Below are positions 8,790 through 18,059 of a DNA stretch of 64,000 bases, piece after piece. The translations under genes and the position numbers were made by a program. The first letter of the stretch is position 1. Every line of letters starts with the position of its first letter. Source of the stretch: Kordiimonas sediminis. Lineage in GTDB: Bacteria; Pseudomonadota; Alphaproteobacteria; Sphingomonadales; Kordiimonadaceae. The stretch lies in NCBI RefSeq assembly GCF_014656395.1, contig NZ_BNCI01000002.1:558001-622000 (forward strand). Direction: 5' to 3'. The notes below the pieces were generated by a model, which was not told the DNA's origin, did no database searches, and saw only the letters and a program-made list of their open reading frames with translations.

Positions 8790-10244
8790 TTATTCTGCTG
8801 CACTTTTACTTAGTTGATGCTCATTTGTAGAAGCTGTTGTGTTTTTGCTCTTTGCTGTTCGACGGAAAGAGAAAAAGTTTCTTTTTTTCGGTCCTTTAGC
8901 TATTGAAGCAAGTACTTTTAAGTCAGCATAGAGTATCAAATCTGCTTCTGACCTAACCCTTCTGTCAATCATCTCTAGCAAGAAAGAAATGGATACACCT
9001 AGCACCAGACAGGCAGCAAAAGCGATTGCTATCGACAGCCTCTTTTGAGGAAAGCTTGCTTCTGTAGGAGGAGTTGCTTCTTCAATTATAGAGACACCTG
9101 TCTGGGCTCTGTCACCTTCGAGGCGTAGTGTACCGGCTCTACGAAAAGCGTTGTCGTATTCTGCTTTTCTGATCTCTACCTCTCGTTCCATAGCTTCCAG
9201 TCTGTCTAACTGCGCCTTTTCTTGTAACATTCTATCTTTTTCAATATCGAGCTCATCTTCAAGTGAGGCCGATTTTGCTTCAGCAATTTGTACACGAGCT
9301 TTGAGAGATAGCCCAAATTTTTCAATTTCTTCAGCGAGTTGTTTGGTAACTTGGTCTCTACGCGCTACAACAGCTTTGTATTGGGGGTGGTTTTCTCCGA
9401 CCCTTCCAGAAAGTGTTGCAATTGCCGCATCCACTTTGCCAAGTTCTTGTTGCAAACTGCTTATTTCAGGATTGGTCATAAATGATGGTAAAGAATCAGA
9501 AGAACCACCTGAGTCCAGAAAGGCTGCAAATTGCTGCACCATCGACCGTGCTTCTGAAGCCTCCGCTCTTGCTGCTGCTGCTCTGGATTCTATGTTAATG
9601 ATGGATTGACTTTCGCTTTGGCTCTCCGTGGTCATTGACACAATGCCTACTTGTTTCTGATAGTCGTTCAGAGAGTTTTGCGCTTCTGTAAGGTTCTGTC
9701 TGAGTTTATTTAATTGTGCTGCAAACCACTGAGCATTTCTTTTCGCTGGGTCTACCCTTAACTCAAGATCAACTAATAAATAAGCCTCAGAAAATGCATT
9801 TGAAACTGTTGCGGCTAGGGTGGGCGAGGTAGCTGTGTAGCTTATTTCGATAATTTCGCTTCCGCCAACAACCCACACCCCTAGATTTTCCTGAAGTTGC
9901 TTTCCTATCCAGCCTTTAAGGTCAATTCCAGGATCATTAAGACTATTATATTCAGATAGGAAGTACGGTGATCTAGTAAGTTCCAGCCTATCAACCACTT
10001 TATTCGCAACTCTGGCTGATTTGACCAAGTTTACTTGAGTCTGAATATACGTTCTTGCAGTATTTTGTGCCATGCCAGTGACTGGGTCTTGGTCGCCAAC
10101 TTCGAGTATAACAGAAGAAGTGGCGGTGTATTTTTCAGGAAGAATGGAAACGACTAATGCGCAAACACTCACGCCGATAAGAACGGTGATGATTGTTACC
10201 CATATTCTCGCCAATAAGATTTGGAAAACTTGATTAATGCTCAT
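8790..10244 (-). CDS. chain-length determinant protein (EpsF/Wzz-like)
   Basis: A 484-residue polysaccharide co-polymerase. It has an N-terminal membrane helix (~17-33), a Wzz domain (YTATSSVILEV), long periplasmic coiled coils (~165-370, many Glu/Ala/Gln heptads), and a second helix near 400-425 with the preceding TPPTEASFPQKRL proline-rich motif typical of PCP proteins. It sets polymer length and bridges the inner-membrane machinery to the outer-membrane exporter. A short cytoplasmic tail follows but has no kinase domain; that function is in the next gene, as in EpsF/EpsG pairs. It lies 33 bases downstream of the export protein gene. Confidence 0.88.
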   Translation of the reverse strand: MSINQVFQILLARIWVTIITVLIGVSVCALVVSILPEKYTATSSVILEVGDQDPVTGMAQNTARTYIQTQVNLVKSARVANKVVDRLELTRSPYFLSEYNSLNDPGIDLKGWIGKQLQENLGVWVVGGSEIIEISYTATSPTLAATVSNAFSEAYLLVDLELRVDPAKRNAQWFAAQLNKLRQNLTEAQNSLNDYQKQVGIVSMTTESQSESQSIINIESRAAAARAEASEARSMVQQFAAFLDSGGSSDSLPSFMTNPEISSLQQELGKVDAAIATLSGRVGENHPQYKAVVARRDQVTKQLAEEIEKFGLSLKARVQIAEAKSASLEDELDIEKDRMLQEKAQLDRLEAMEREVEIRKAEYDNAFRRAGTLRLEGDRAQTGVSIIEEATPPTEASFPQKRLSIAIAFAACLVLGVSISFLLEMIDRRVRSEADLILYADLKVLASIAKGPKKRNFFSFRRTAKSKNTTASTNEHQLSKSAAE

Positions 10245-10277
10245 GGTCTGTTTCGTTTCAATTCAATTTTAAAGCTG

Positions 10278-11129
10278 TTAGAATATGCGCTGTGGTACTT
10301 GGAACACGTCTCCAGCTTTCACTAGTTCGGTTAACTCAATCTTCTCAAGGTCGCCAGTTTCGTTATTTCTTCGCCTAATACTTGAAGACTTCCCTAACTC
10401 GGTAACACCTCCGGCAATAGCTAGTGCCTGTTCAATTGTGATGTCTGTATCAATTTGAAAAACACCAGGTGACCTGACTTCACCATAGATATAAAATACT
10501 TCTGCCTTCGGGACATAAATGATATCCCCGGCACCGACGAATGGATTTTGGGTCTCTCCCGCAAGGCCAAGGATTTGATCTATATTTAAAATATATCTCT
10601 CATTCTCGCCTGTATCATCATTGTAGTCAGTAAATACTAGCTTAGAGGAGCCTGTGGATGTAGGGCCGCCTGCCATAGCCAGCACGTCTGATACTTTAGA
10701 TGGGCGATCAAGTGTATATTGTCCTGGCGAGTTTACGAAGCCTAGGACGGCTATTTTTTTGCTGGCGAATTCAGTAACACGTATTGTCACAGCAGCATTC
10801 AGAACAACTCCCCCAACTTCATAAGCTGTTTGGATTATCTGTGCGGCGTCTTGTTCGCTCATGCCACCAACGAAAGCTTTTCCAACAACAGGAAGTAGAA
10901 CACTATTATCAGCTTCCACACGTGCTTGGATACTAAGTTCAGGATGCTCAAAGACACGAATTTCTATCAAGTCACGCGGGCCAAGAAGGTAAACTTGATT
11001 GCTAGTAGGCATAGTATCTTGCAAGGGAGAAGCTGTGGAGCTTTTACTAACACCTATTGTGACACTCAGAGATATAACTACAAGAGCGATTGTCTGAGCC
11101 AGTAAAAAATAGGATCTTATATTCTGCAT
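10278..11129 (-). CDS. polysaccharide export protein (Wza/EpsE-like)
   Basis: From the ATG at 11129 the protein has a hydrophobic signal segment (YFLLAQTIALVVISLSV). A Poly_export domain follows (YLLGPRDLIEIRVFEHPELS) and then two SLBB domains (IAVLGFVNSPGQY; FYIYGEVRSPGVF). It should form the periplasmic and outer-membrane part of the export channel. There is no lipobox Cys, unlike classic Wza, so outer-membrane insertion may depend on the neighbouring barrel protein. The longer frame from 11162 is unlikely because CGAGG sits about six bases before the 11129 ATG and the signal starts there. It is the second gene of the operon. Confidence 0.88.
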   Translation of the reverse strand: MQNIRSYFLLAQTIALVVISLSVTIGVSKSSTASPLQDTMPTSNQVYLLGPRDLIEIRVFEHPELSIQARVEADNSVLLPVVGKAFVGGMSEQDAAQIIQTAYEVGGVVLNAAVTIRVTEFASKKIAVLGFVNSPGQYTLDRPSKVSDVLAMAGGPTSTGSSKLVFTDYNDDTGENERYILNIDQILGLAGETQNPFVGAGDIIYVPKAEVFYIYGEVRSPGVFQIDTDITIEQALAIAGGVTELGKSSSIRRRNNETGDLEKIELTELVKAGDVFQVPQRIF

Positions 11130-11201
11130 GATTGCCTCGTAATTCCATATGAATGGTATCATATTTTGACTTGGACGCGAATGATTGGCGAATTAATCTT
11201 T

Positions 11202-12425
11202 TTAGTTCCTGATAGATACTCGAAGAAATAAGCCTTTATCATCGTAGCTAAAGAGGTCGTTGTCTGCATTTCTTCTATCGTATCGTGCGCCAACACTTAA
11301 TTCTATCAAACGACCTAATGAGTAATTGATGCGGCCCTGTAGCCCATATGTTTCATCAGATAGATTTCTCGGGCCAAATATTGGATTTACTTCATTGCCA
11401 TATTCATTTTTACGGTCCCTGTATCGGAACGATACTTGAGAGCTTAGCTTAGGGGACCAGCTTGAATTAATTCCGATCTCTGTCGTTTGTTCAGTTGAGA
11501 AAATGGATCTTAGATTTTCTTGTGGCACTGTATTTTTAGATAGGTTTAGGTTGACTTTGTGTCGAGCAGCCAAGGTATATTCAACACCGATTGAATATGA
11601 TAACCCTTTAGTTTCATTAGCTTCGGGTGAATTGTCCTTAACTTGTTGATAGCCAATATTACCAGTAACTATCAAATTTGGTCCAAAATTGCTTGAAACT
11701 TCACCAGAAATGGACTCACTAGTAAGTTCAGCTTTCAAATCATTTGTAAATGTGCGGTTTTCATACTTGGTGTCAGTCCGAGAGCCAAAAAGTCCGATAT
11801 ACTTATCTTGGCCAATAGAATATCGTAAACCTGCACTGTACTGCGTATCATTCCGATCGTTTAATTGAGACCTTTCTTGCTCATTGTCTAACTCTGACAA
11901 GCTGAAGCCGCCAGTAACAGATAAACGTCCACCAACTCTGCACGCAGTAAAAATCGAACCAGTTCTATCCTTGACGTCATTAGCAATGATGTCGTCAATG
12001 GTTTCAATCTGAGCTTGCCTTCTCTGATAGTTGCCAGATAATTGACCAGAGCATGATGCACCTAGCTTCCAGTTTAAGGTCGAAGAAACACCCAAATTTT
12101 CATTGTCTAACTGCGTGTTGTTTTTATGAAAACGCTGGCCTGCATTCACGTTGAGGCTTAGTATTTGCCGACCAATTCTCTTCCCGTATCCAAGAGTAAG
12201 GTCTGCATCCAGGTAACTGTCACTAGCTTGCAAGTTTGGATTTTCGTCTTTCTCTTCCTCGGACAAGCGTAAGATATTGTTCACATGAGAAACTTCGGCG
12301 CTCAGAGAATAAAATAAACCTTGTTCATTTCCTGAGTTTTGCTGTGCGAGAACAGGGTGCAGAAGGGCGCTCGAAGACAAGATAGTCCCCAAAAAAAGAA
12401 GATTACGCGTAGCTCTATTAAACAC
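11202..12425 (-). CDS. outer-membrane beta-barrel protein of the exopolysaccharide locus (EpsL-like)
   Basis: The GTG at 12425 has GGGGAG eight bases upstream and begins a clear signal peptide (VFNRATRNLLFLGTIL...HPVLAQQ), so I prefer it to the upstream ATG at 12509. The ~380-residue mature protein is built of alternating amphipathic strands and ends in an aromatic/hydrophobic strand (LFLRVSIRN), as expected for an outer-membrane barrel. Such barrels accompany exosortase/EpsE loci and may complete the export channel. It is the first gene of the ten-gene minus-strand operon. Family-level assignment is by context and fold pattern, not by a strong motif. Confidence 0.7.
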   Translation of the reverse strand: MFNRATRNLLFLGTILSSSALLHPVLAQQNSGNEQGLFYSLSAEVSHVNNILRLSEEEKDENPNLQASDSYLDADLTLGYGKRIGRQILSLNVNAGQRFHKNNTQLDNENLGVSSTLNWKLGASCSGQLSGNYQRRQAQIETIDDIIANDVKDRTGSIFTACRVGGRLSVTGGFSLSELDNEQERSQLNDRNDTQYSAGLRYSIGQDKYIGLFGSRTDTKYENRTFTNDLKAELTSESISGEVSSNFGPNLIVTGNIGYQQVKDNSPEANETKGLSYSIGVEYTLAARHKVNLNLSKNTVPQENLRSIFSTEQTTEIGINSSWSPKLSSQVSFRYRDRKNEYGNEVNPIFGPRNLSDETYGLQGRINYSLGRLIELSVGARYDRRNADNDLFSYDDKGLFLRVSIRN

Positions 12426-12671
12426 CGTGATTGCTCCCCAGTTAGTCGCGGTCTGCTTAAAAATGCAGAATCGAGTAATTTTGTGGCAATTTAATGTATT
12501 TGTTAACATTCTTTTACCATATCGCTACTATTACTCATTGTTGAATTGAATGCAATTCTTAATATTATTCTGCGGGTTAGGAAAAAAGCTTAAAGGAACA
12601 CTTTGCAAAATTCCCGGAAGAGCGTAAAGTTTACACGCGAGCGATGGGTAGAAGATTCGTTGCATTGAAGG
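12426..12671. promoter_or_regulatory. divergent promoter region between the exopolysaccharide operon and the type I secretion operon
   Basis: The 246 bases between the two divergent operons are A+T-rich and must hold both promoters. A 6-4-6 inverted repeat, GAATTG-aatg-CAATTC, lies at 12543-12558 and is a candidate operator. On the minus strand TTGCAT followed 16 bases later by TAATAG is a weak sigma70-like pair overlapping it. No -24/-12 (sigma54) element was found. The assignment is by inspection only. Confidence 0.35.
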
Positions 12672-14702
12672 ATGAGGACAGGCAAACATCCCATTCTTTT
12701 CCCGGCCAGCATGTTTAAAGGCTATCAGGTGAAAGATTTATTAGAAACAAAGGCGGTCACGCAGGCGATCGAGGAGCAGACATCTCCTTTTGAGACAGTC
12801 ACGGCGGCTTGTAAAAAGTCGGTTATGCTCGCTGGCTTTTTCTCAATGATTCTTAATATTCTGCAATTGACTATCCCGCTTTATATGATGACGTTGCTGG
12901 ACCGTGTCATCCGATCAGGAAATAAAGATACACTATATCTGCTGACCATCATTGCTGTTGTCGCACTGTTGACATCTGGCGTTCTGGATGTGATGCGTGC
13001 CCATATTCTTAACCGTGCGGCCAGTTGGATGGAGTCGCGACTAGGTGTGGAATTATTTCCGCATGTCGCACTTGCGCTTCATGATGGGGAGCCTGTTAAA
13101 GCGCAAGGGTTGGAAGACCTTTGGCGCTTACGGTCGTTCATGTCCAGTCCGGGCATTATTGCAATGTTTGATGTGCCCTGGATGGTGTTTTATCTGATCA
13201 TTCTTTTTATGCTGGCTGTCCCGATTGGTGTTTTGGCCTTGATCGGTGTTGCCGTTCTTATCTTCCTTGCTTTTTATAATGAATCGTCCGTGCGGAACGT
13301 TTTAGGCAGCGCTCAGTCTGTAGCTGAAACATCCCGTGATTTTGTGCGGTCAGTTCAGCGTTCCAGTGACGAGATAGTTGCAATGGGGATGATGAACAAT
13401 GTGATGGGGCGTTGGTTTGGTACTAATATCAAAGCACTGCGTAATCAGTATATCAGTTCTGCCAAGGCAGCGACAAATCTGGCAGGCTTTAAATTTTTCC
13501 GTATGTTCCTACAGATTTGCGTCCTGTTCACAGGCGCTATGCTCGTATTAGCGGGCGATATGTCTGCCGGGACTATCATTGGTGCGTCTATTATTATGTC
13601 GCGTGCGTTGGCGCCAGCTGAGCAGGCAATCACTGCCTGGAAGCAGGCGATGTCTGCAGTCAGCTCCTATAAAAGACTTCAATCAATGCTGCCTGAGCAT
13701 AGGGAGAAAGAAATAACAGCCCGCTGTCCTGTTATTCCCGCTGCACTGAAAGTAGACGAGGTCAGCTATGCTTTCCCCGGAACGCAGGCGGATTTTCTTA
13801 AGGGTATTTCGTTCGAGGCATCTGCCGGTGAAATTCTTGGTCTGATCGGCCCGTCTGCATCGGGCAAGTCAACACTGGCAAAACTTCTGGTGGGTGCGCA
13901 CGCGCCGTCATCGGGGTTTGTGACACTCGGGGACTTTGAAATGTCCCACTTTACCCGGGAAGAGGTGGGGAGCTTCATAGGGTATCTACCACAGAGCTCA
14001 AGATTTCTGCCGGGATCGATTTATGAAAATCTGTCGCGGTTTTCAGATATGGAAATCGAAGAAGTGATTGATGCTGCTACCCGTATCGGGGCGCATGAAT
14101 TTATCATGGAGCTACCAGAAGGCTATGACACACAGATTGGTGGTGATAGTGGGCATCCTTTGTCTGGTGGGCAATTGCAAAAACTGGCAATCGCACGTGC
14201 CATTTGCGGCAAGCCCGGCCTGCTTATTATGGATGAGCCAAACCTTAATCTGGATAATGAAACTGAGACTCTATTGTTCCAATTGCTTGAGGATGAGAAA
14301 GCACGCGGAGCAACTGTGATTGTTGTATCCCATCAGCGTAGTATGATCGAGAAAACGGATAAGCTTGTTCTATTAGTACGAGGCCGCTTGAGCCAGTTTG
14401 GCACTAAAATTCAGGTAATGCGTAAACTGTACGGCACGTCCCGTCGGCAACCAGGCGCAAGAACGACGGGTAGTGCAGGTGTGTCGCAGCGTTCCACTGG
14501 TGGTGCAGCAAAACTGACCGCGCGTGCTATCTCGGAAGGCAAGAATTTCGCACGAACGATGGAACGTACTTCTGCAGCAAGTGTTACCCGTGAAAAAGGC
14601 GAGGCAGTGCCGTCAGACATATCCGTGGCCGCAGACCATATGGAGCAGAAAGAGAAATCGTCAGCTCCACCCCCGGCTTCTTCTGATAAGAAGGAGCACT
14701 GA
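12672..14702 (+). CDS. type I secretion ABC transporter (PrtD-like permease/ATPase)
   Basis: A 676-residue exporter. The N-terminal half holds a six-helix transmembrane domain (~55-330). The ABC domain has Walker A GPSASGKST, signature LSGGQLQKLAIARA and Walker B LLIMDEPNL. A poorly conserved ~100-residue Ser/Ala/Glu-rich C-terminal tail follows. PrtD/HlyB-type proteins energise one-step export of RTX proteins; there is no N-terminal C39 peptidase domain. The start at 12672 has GAAGG directly before it; ATG 12711 is an alternative without a better ribosome site. It is followed 2 bases later by the fusion protein gene and then by the likely substrate protease. The outer-membrane TolC partner is not in the window. 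Confidence 0.9.
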   Translation: MRTGKHPILFPASMFKGYQVKDLLETKAVTQAIEEQTSPFETVTAACKKSVMLAGFFSMILNILQLTIPLYMMTLLDRVIRSGNKDTLYLLTIIAVVALLTSGVLDVMRAHILNRAASWMESRLGVELFPHVALALHDGEPVKAQGLEDLWRLRSFMSSPGIIAMFDVPWMVFYLIILFMLAVPIGVLALIGVAVLIFLAFYNESSVRNVLGSAQSVAETSRDFVRSVQRSSDEIVAMGMMNNVMGRWFGTNIKALRNQYISSAKAATNLAGFKFFRMFLQICVLFTGAMLVLAGDMSAGTIIGASIIMSRALAPAEQAITAWKQAMSAVSSYKRLQSMLPEHREKEITARCPVIPAALKVDEVSYAFPGTQADFLKGISFEASAGEILGLIGPSASGKSTLAKLLVGAHAPSSGFVTLGDFEMSHFTREEVGSFIGYLPQSSRFLPGSIYENLSRFSDMEIEEVIDAATRIGAHEFIMELPEGYDTQIGGDSGHPLSGGQLQKLAIARAICGKPGLLIMDEPNLNLDNETETLLFQLLEDEKARGATVIVVSHQRSMIEKTDKLVLLVRGRLSQFGTKIQVMRKLYGTSRRQPGARTTGSAGVSQRSTGGAAKLTARAISEGKNFARTMERTSAASVTREKGEAVPSDISVAADHMEQKEKSSAPPPASSDKKEH

Positions 14703-14704
14703 TC

Positions 14705-16051
14705 ATGTCGAGGCGGTCTATTCCACAAGGTGAGGTATTTGACACTGTCCGTTCTTCAAAGGAACCGTATATCACGGACAAAGTTCGCCTGGGCGGAATT
14801 TTCGCCGGTGCGTTCTTTGTGTTCCTGATCCTTTGGTCCGTCTTTGCTCCGCTTGCAACAGGTTCAGTAGTTACGGGCAGAGTTACTGTGGAAGGGGACA
14901 GGGATATTCTTCAGCATTTGGAAGGAGGACGTGTCACAGCGATAAATGTGTCAAATGGTCAGAAAGTTGCTGCCGGCACGGTTCTTCTGGAGCTGGACAC
15001 CAAAATGGCCAGGGCACGCCTGCGGGATGTTATGGCACGCTATGTGGCCACGGCTGCCAAACACCAGCGATTGCTGAACGAGTATGACGGCAGTGATGCA
15101 TTATCTTTCTCTAATCTCTATGAAAGCAAACAGTTGTCGCCAGAAGTGGTTGCCAATATTTTGATGTTGGAACAAAAGCAGTTTGAGATGAGAAATGCGC
15201 TTTACCTAGAGCGGGATGACGCTTTATATCAGGCGATTGCGGCGATCGAAGATGTGCAGAAAAACCTGGTTAAGCAACTATCCAATGTTACAGAGCAACT
15301 GCGCCTACTGGATGAAGAGATTGTTGATGTGGACAGTCTGCTTGCCAAAGGGCTGGCACCAAAATCAAGATCACTGGCGCTAAAACGGACGAAAGAGACA
15401 GTTTTAGCCCAGGAATTAAGTCTGAAAAGCCAAATGGCAGAAACCAGCAGTAGATTGGCAGATACACGGGTGGAACGCGCTACGTTTGTCTCTCAATACA
15501 AACAGGAAATTGCCGCAATGATACAGGAAGCCAGCGTTGAGCTGGAAAGCCTGATTGCTGCGCGGGATCTGGCTATTGATGAATTTGAACGCACAAGTAT
15601 CGTGGCCCCGCGCGATGGTTTTGTTATGAATATTAAACCAAAAACACGCGGGGAGGTAATTGAGCGCGGCGAGACGATTATGGAAATTGTTCCCGAGGGG
15701 GCAAATCTAATTATCTCGGGCGAGCTGCGTGCAGAAGATGCAAACCGTATTGAAGCTGGACTTCCGGCATCAATTACCATTTTGGCATTTAAGGGGCGTG
15801 CAGCTCCCACCTTGAAGGGACGTGTTAAGTTTGTCTCCCCGGATGTTGTGACCGACGAACAAACAGGCATGTCTTACTATCCTATTCAGATAGTGCTGGA
15901 AGAAGAGAGTGTCTCAACACTAACAGCAGAAAATGAATTGCAGCCGGGACTGCCCGCGCAAGTCGTTGTTGAAACTGCCAAGCAGCCCATCATCAGCTAT
16001 TTGTTGGCGCCGATTACATCAACAATCCGAAATGCCTTTACTGAACAGTAA
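14705..16051 (+). CDS. HlyD/PrtE-family membrane fusion protein of type I secretion
   Basis: A 448-residue periplasmic adaptor: cytoplasmic tail, one membrane helix (~28-50, FAGAFFVFLILWSVF), a split biotinyl-lipoyl domain (VTVEGDRDILQHLEGG; RDGFVMNIKP), a long alpha-helical hairpin (~115-300) and a beta-barrel domain. It links the ABC exporter to an outer-membrane TolC-like channel. The start ATG is two bases after the ABC gene stop, so the genes are co-transcribed and probably co-translated. A 40-base gap precedes the protease gene. Length and layout are normal for the family. Confidence 0.9.
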   Translation: MSRRSIPQGEVFDTVRSSKEPYITDKVRLGGIFAGAFFVFLILWSVFAPLATGSVVTGRVTVEGDRDILQHLEGGRVTAINVSNGQKVAAGTVLLELDTKMARARLRDVMARYVATAAKHQRLLNEYDGSDALSFSNLYESKQLSPEVVANILMLEQKQFEMRNALYLERDDALYQAIAAIEDVQKNLVKQLSNVTEQLRLLDEEIVDVDSLLAKGLAPKSRSLALKRTKETVLAQELSLKSQMAETSSRLADTRVERATFVSQYKQEIAAMIQEASVELESLIAARDLAIDEFERTSIVAPRDGFVMNIKPKTRGEVIERGETIMEIVPEGANLIISGELRAEDANRIEAGLPASITILAFKGRAAPTLKGRVKFVSPDVVTDEQTGMSYYPIQIVLEEESVSTLTAENELQPGLPAQVVVETAKQPIISYLLAPITSTIRNAFTEQ

Positions 16052-16091
16052 TACTGCCAGGCATGTCCTTATGAAAAGAGCGCATCTTTAA

Positions 16092-18059
16092 ATGTCAGTT
16101 TCAGAAACAAGTAATGTCTACTCCCGTCCGGATGCTGAGTTTGTTCGTCCCAGCGGTGAGATATTTGATGGTGTTATCTACGGTACAAAGTTCAGTGCCG
16201 AACCGGGTTCAGCGCAGACAATTGTGACTTTTTCTATTCCGACACTGACTAGCACATATAGTAGTCATCCTTCTTTGGGATATGGACCCGATGAGGAGCC
16301 TAATGTTGATTTCAGGCCTATAGGTGATGAGGAAGAACGCATTTTTCGGGATGCACTGGCTGAAATCGAAATGCTGACGAATTTGCAGTTCGTTGAAGTC
16401 GATGACAGAGGTACTTATGCCGGTACAATTAGAATTGCATGGACAGGCATAGACGCAGAAGAAAATGTCGCGTGGGCATATTTGCCTGCCAGTGCCCATG
16501 CGTCGGGCGACATCTGGCTTCTTTCTCAGAATCTTGATCCAACAGATGATTATATCAGATCAACGATCATCCATGAGTTGGGACATGCTGTTGGCCTGAA
16601 ACACCCGCATGAGGCTGAGGATGGTTTCGGCAAGCTTGATAGTGATTTTGACGGTAATGACTATACGATCATGTCGTACGAGGTATCAGCACGGTATCCT
16701 GAGGCTACCTGGACAAGTATCGAGCCAAACGGCTTCATGTATATGGATATACTGGCGTTGCAATCCTTGTACGGCGTAAACCCAAATGGAGTGAACGCAG
16801 GCAATACGGTTCATACTTTTGATACAGGCGAAACCCATTATCAGACTCTGTGGGATACCAGCGGTATTGATACGCTTGGAGTAACAGGCAGTAAAAATGT
16901 CACTCTTAATCTGATGCCGGGTAATTGGCAGGACGTAGGGACTGTAATTGAGTATTGGGACGGTACCCGTGAATGGGAAGATAGTTTCAGTGTGTATGTG
17001 CCGCCAGAGGTTATACTGGAAAACGCTTTCGGAGGGGCTGGAAATGACCGTATCTCAGGGAATGCTCTAGCCAACAAGCTGGAAGGAAATGACGGCGCAG
17101 ACCGTCTTCACGGCTTGGCAGGCGATGATCGGTTGCTAGGTGGTGCTGGTGATGATGACCTGAACGGTGATAGTGGCGATGATACCCTTGTCGGGGGTGC
17201 AGGGTCCGACTATGCCGACGGTGGTGAAGGGGACGATACCTTCTTCGCTGGGGCGGATGATGTTTCTGCCGACTTATATGTTGGGGGCAGGGGCAATGAC
17301 AAAATTGGTGGCGGTGACGGCAATGATTTCCTCGTTGGGGGTGTTGCAGAAGATGTTGGCGCAATAGATGACGGTCGTGACCTGCTATTCGGTGGGAACG
17401 GGGATGATACTCTCCTTGGTGGAAGTTGGAATGATGACGCAGTGTCAAATAATGGCGTGTTTGACTTTGGCGAAGAAAATCCCCTGACACGTGGCGGAAA
17501 TACCATTTGGGCCGGCAGTGGCGATGATTTGGTTATAGGTGACGCGAGTAATGACATTCTGGGTGGTGGCTTGGGGCATGATGAAATGCACGGCGGGGGC
17601 GGCGCAGATGTTCTTTATGCCGGTACCAGCACAGGTGCGGATACCTTATTCGGTGAAGGGGGTAATGACACGCTGTTCGGCGGGGCCGGCGATGACCGTT
17701 TGTGGGGTGGTAATGGGGAAGACCTTATCTATAACGGTGCTGGCAATGATCATGTGATTGGCGGCTATGGTAATGACACGCTTTGGGGCGGCGGCGGCAA
17801 TGATACATTGGCGGGCAGTGGGGGGCAGGATGTTTTTGCTTTCTCTGCATCGACTGGTGTTGATGTTGTCGAAGACTTTACCGTATCGGAAGATATTCTG
17901 GATCTGTCTGAAACCGCACTGGCTTCGGTTCCTGATTTTTCTAGCATAGCCGTTCAGACAGATACCGGTTTGTTTGTCGACCTTGGGGGCGGGAACAGTA
18001 TTTTGCTGCTAGGCCTTACCTCCACAGACATTGATACAATGACAATAGTATTTTCCTGA
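16092..18059 (+). CDS. serralysin-like RTX zinc metalloprotease (peptidase M10B)
   Basis: A 655-residue secreted protease. The metzincin site HELGHAVGLKH is at residues 161-171, the Met-turn IMSYE at ~193-197, and the DILALQSLYG hallmark of serralysins follows. Residues ~310-580 carry many glycine-rich GGxGxDxx calcium-binding nonapeptides (for example GGAGDDRLWGG). The C terminus (ending TMTIVFS) lacks a cleavable N-terminal signal, as expected for type I secretion through the two upstream gene products. Its role is extracellular protein degradation. A RTX spacer around ~415-480 interrupts the repeats. No inhibitor gene of the Inh family is adjacent. The stop overlaps the next start. Confidence 0.93.
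   Translation: MSVSETSNVYSRPDAEFVRPSGEIFDGVIYGTKFSAEPGSAQTIVTFSIPTLTSTYSSHPSLGYGPDEEPNVDFRPIGDEEERIFRDALAEIEMLTNLQFVEVDDRGTYAGTIRIAWTGIDAEENVAWAYLPASAHASGDIWLLSQNLDPTDDYIRSTIIHELGHAVGLKHPHEAEDGFGKLDSDFDGNDYTIMSYEVSARYPEATWTSIEPNGFMYMDILALQSLYGVNPNGVNAGNTVHTFDTGETHYQTLWDTSGIDTLGVTGSKNVTLNLMPGNWQDVGTVIEYWDGTREWEDSFSVYVPPEVILENAFGGAGNDRISGNALANKLEGNDGADRLHGLAGDDRLLGGAGDDDLNGDSGDDTLVGGAGSDYADGGEGDDTFFAGADDVSADLYVGGRGNDKIGGGDGNDFLVGGVAEDVGAIDDGRDLLFGGNGDDTLLGGSWNDDAVSNNGVFDFGEENPLTRGGNTIWAGSGDDLVIGDASNDILGGGLGHDEMHGGGGADVLYAGTSTGADTLFGEGGNDTLFGGAGDDRLWGGNGEDLIYNGAGNDHVIGGYGNDTLWGGGGNDTLAGSGGQDVFAFSASTGVDVVEDFTVSEDILDLSETALASVPDFSSIAVQTDTGLFVDLGGGNSILLLGLTSTDIDTMTIVFS

Noticed and set aside
9151-9609. 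152-codon plus-strand frame
   Set aside because: It is antisense to the coiled-coil part of the chain-length determinant gene.
12481-12535. TTAACAAATACATTAA as a CtrA box
   Set aside because: The spacing is 8 rather than 7 and the end lacks the C, so it fails the consensus.
17011-17490. 159-codon minus-strand frame rich in His and Arg
   Set aside because: It is the shadow of the glycine/asparagine-rich RTX repeats.
17030-17820. Tandem repeats as a possible CRISPR or satellite
   Set aside because: The repeats are degenerate codons of RTX nonapeptides within one frame, not spaced identical repeats.
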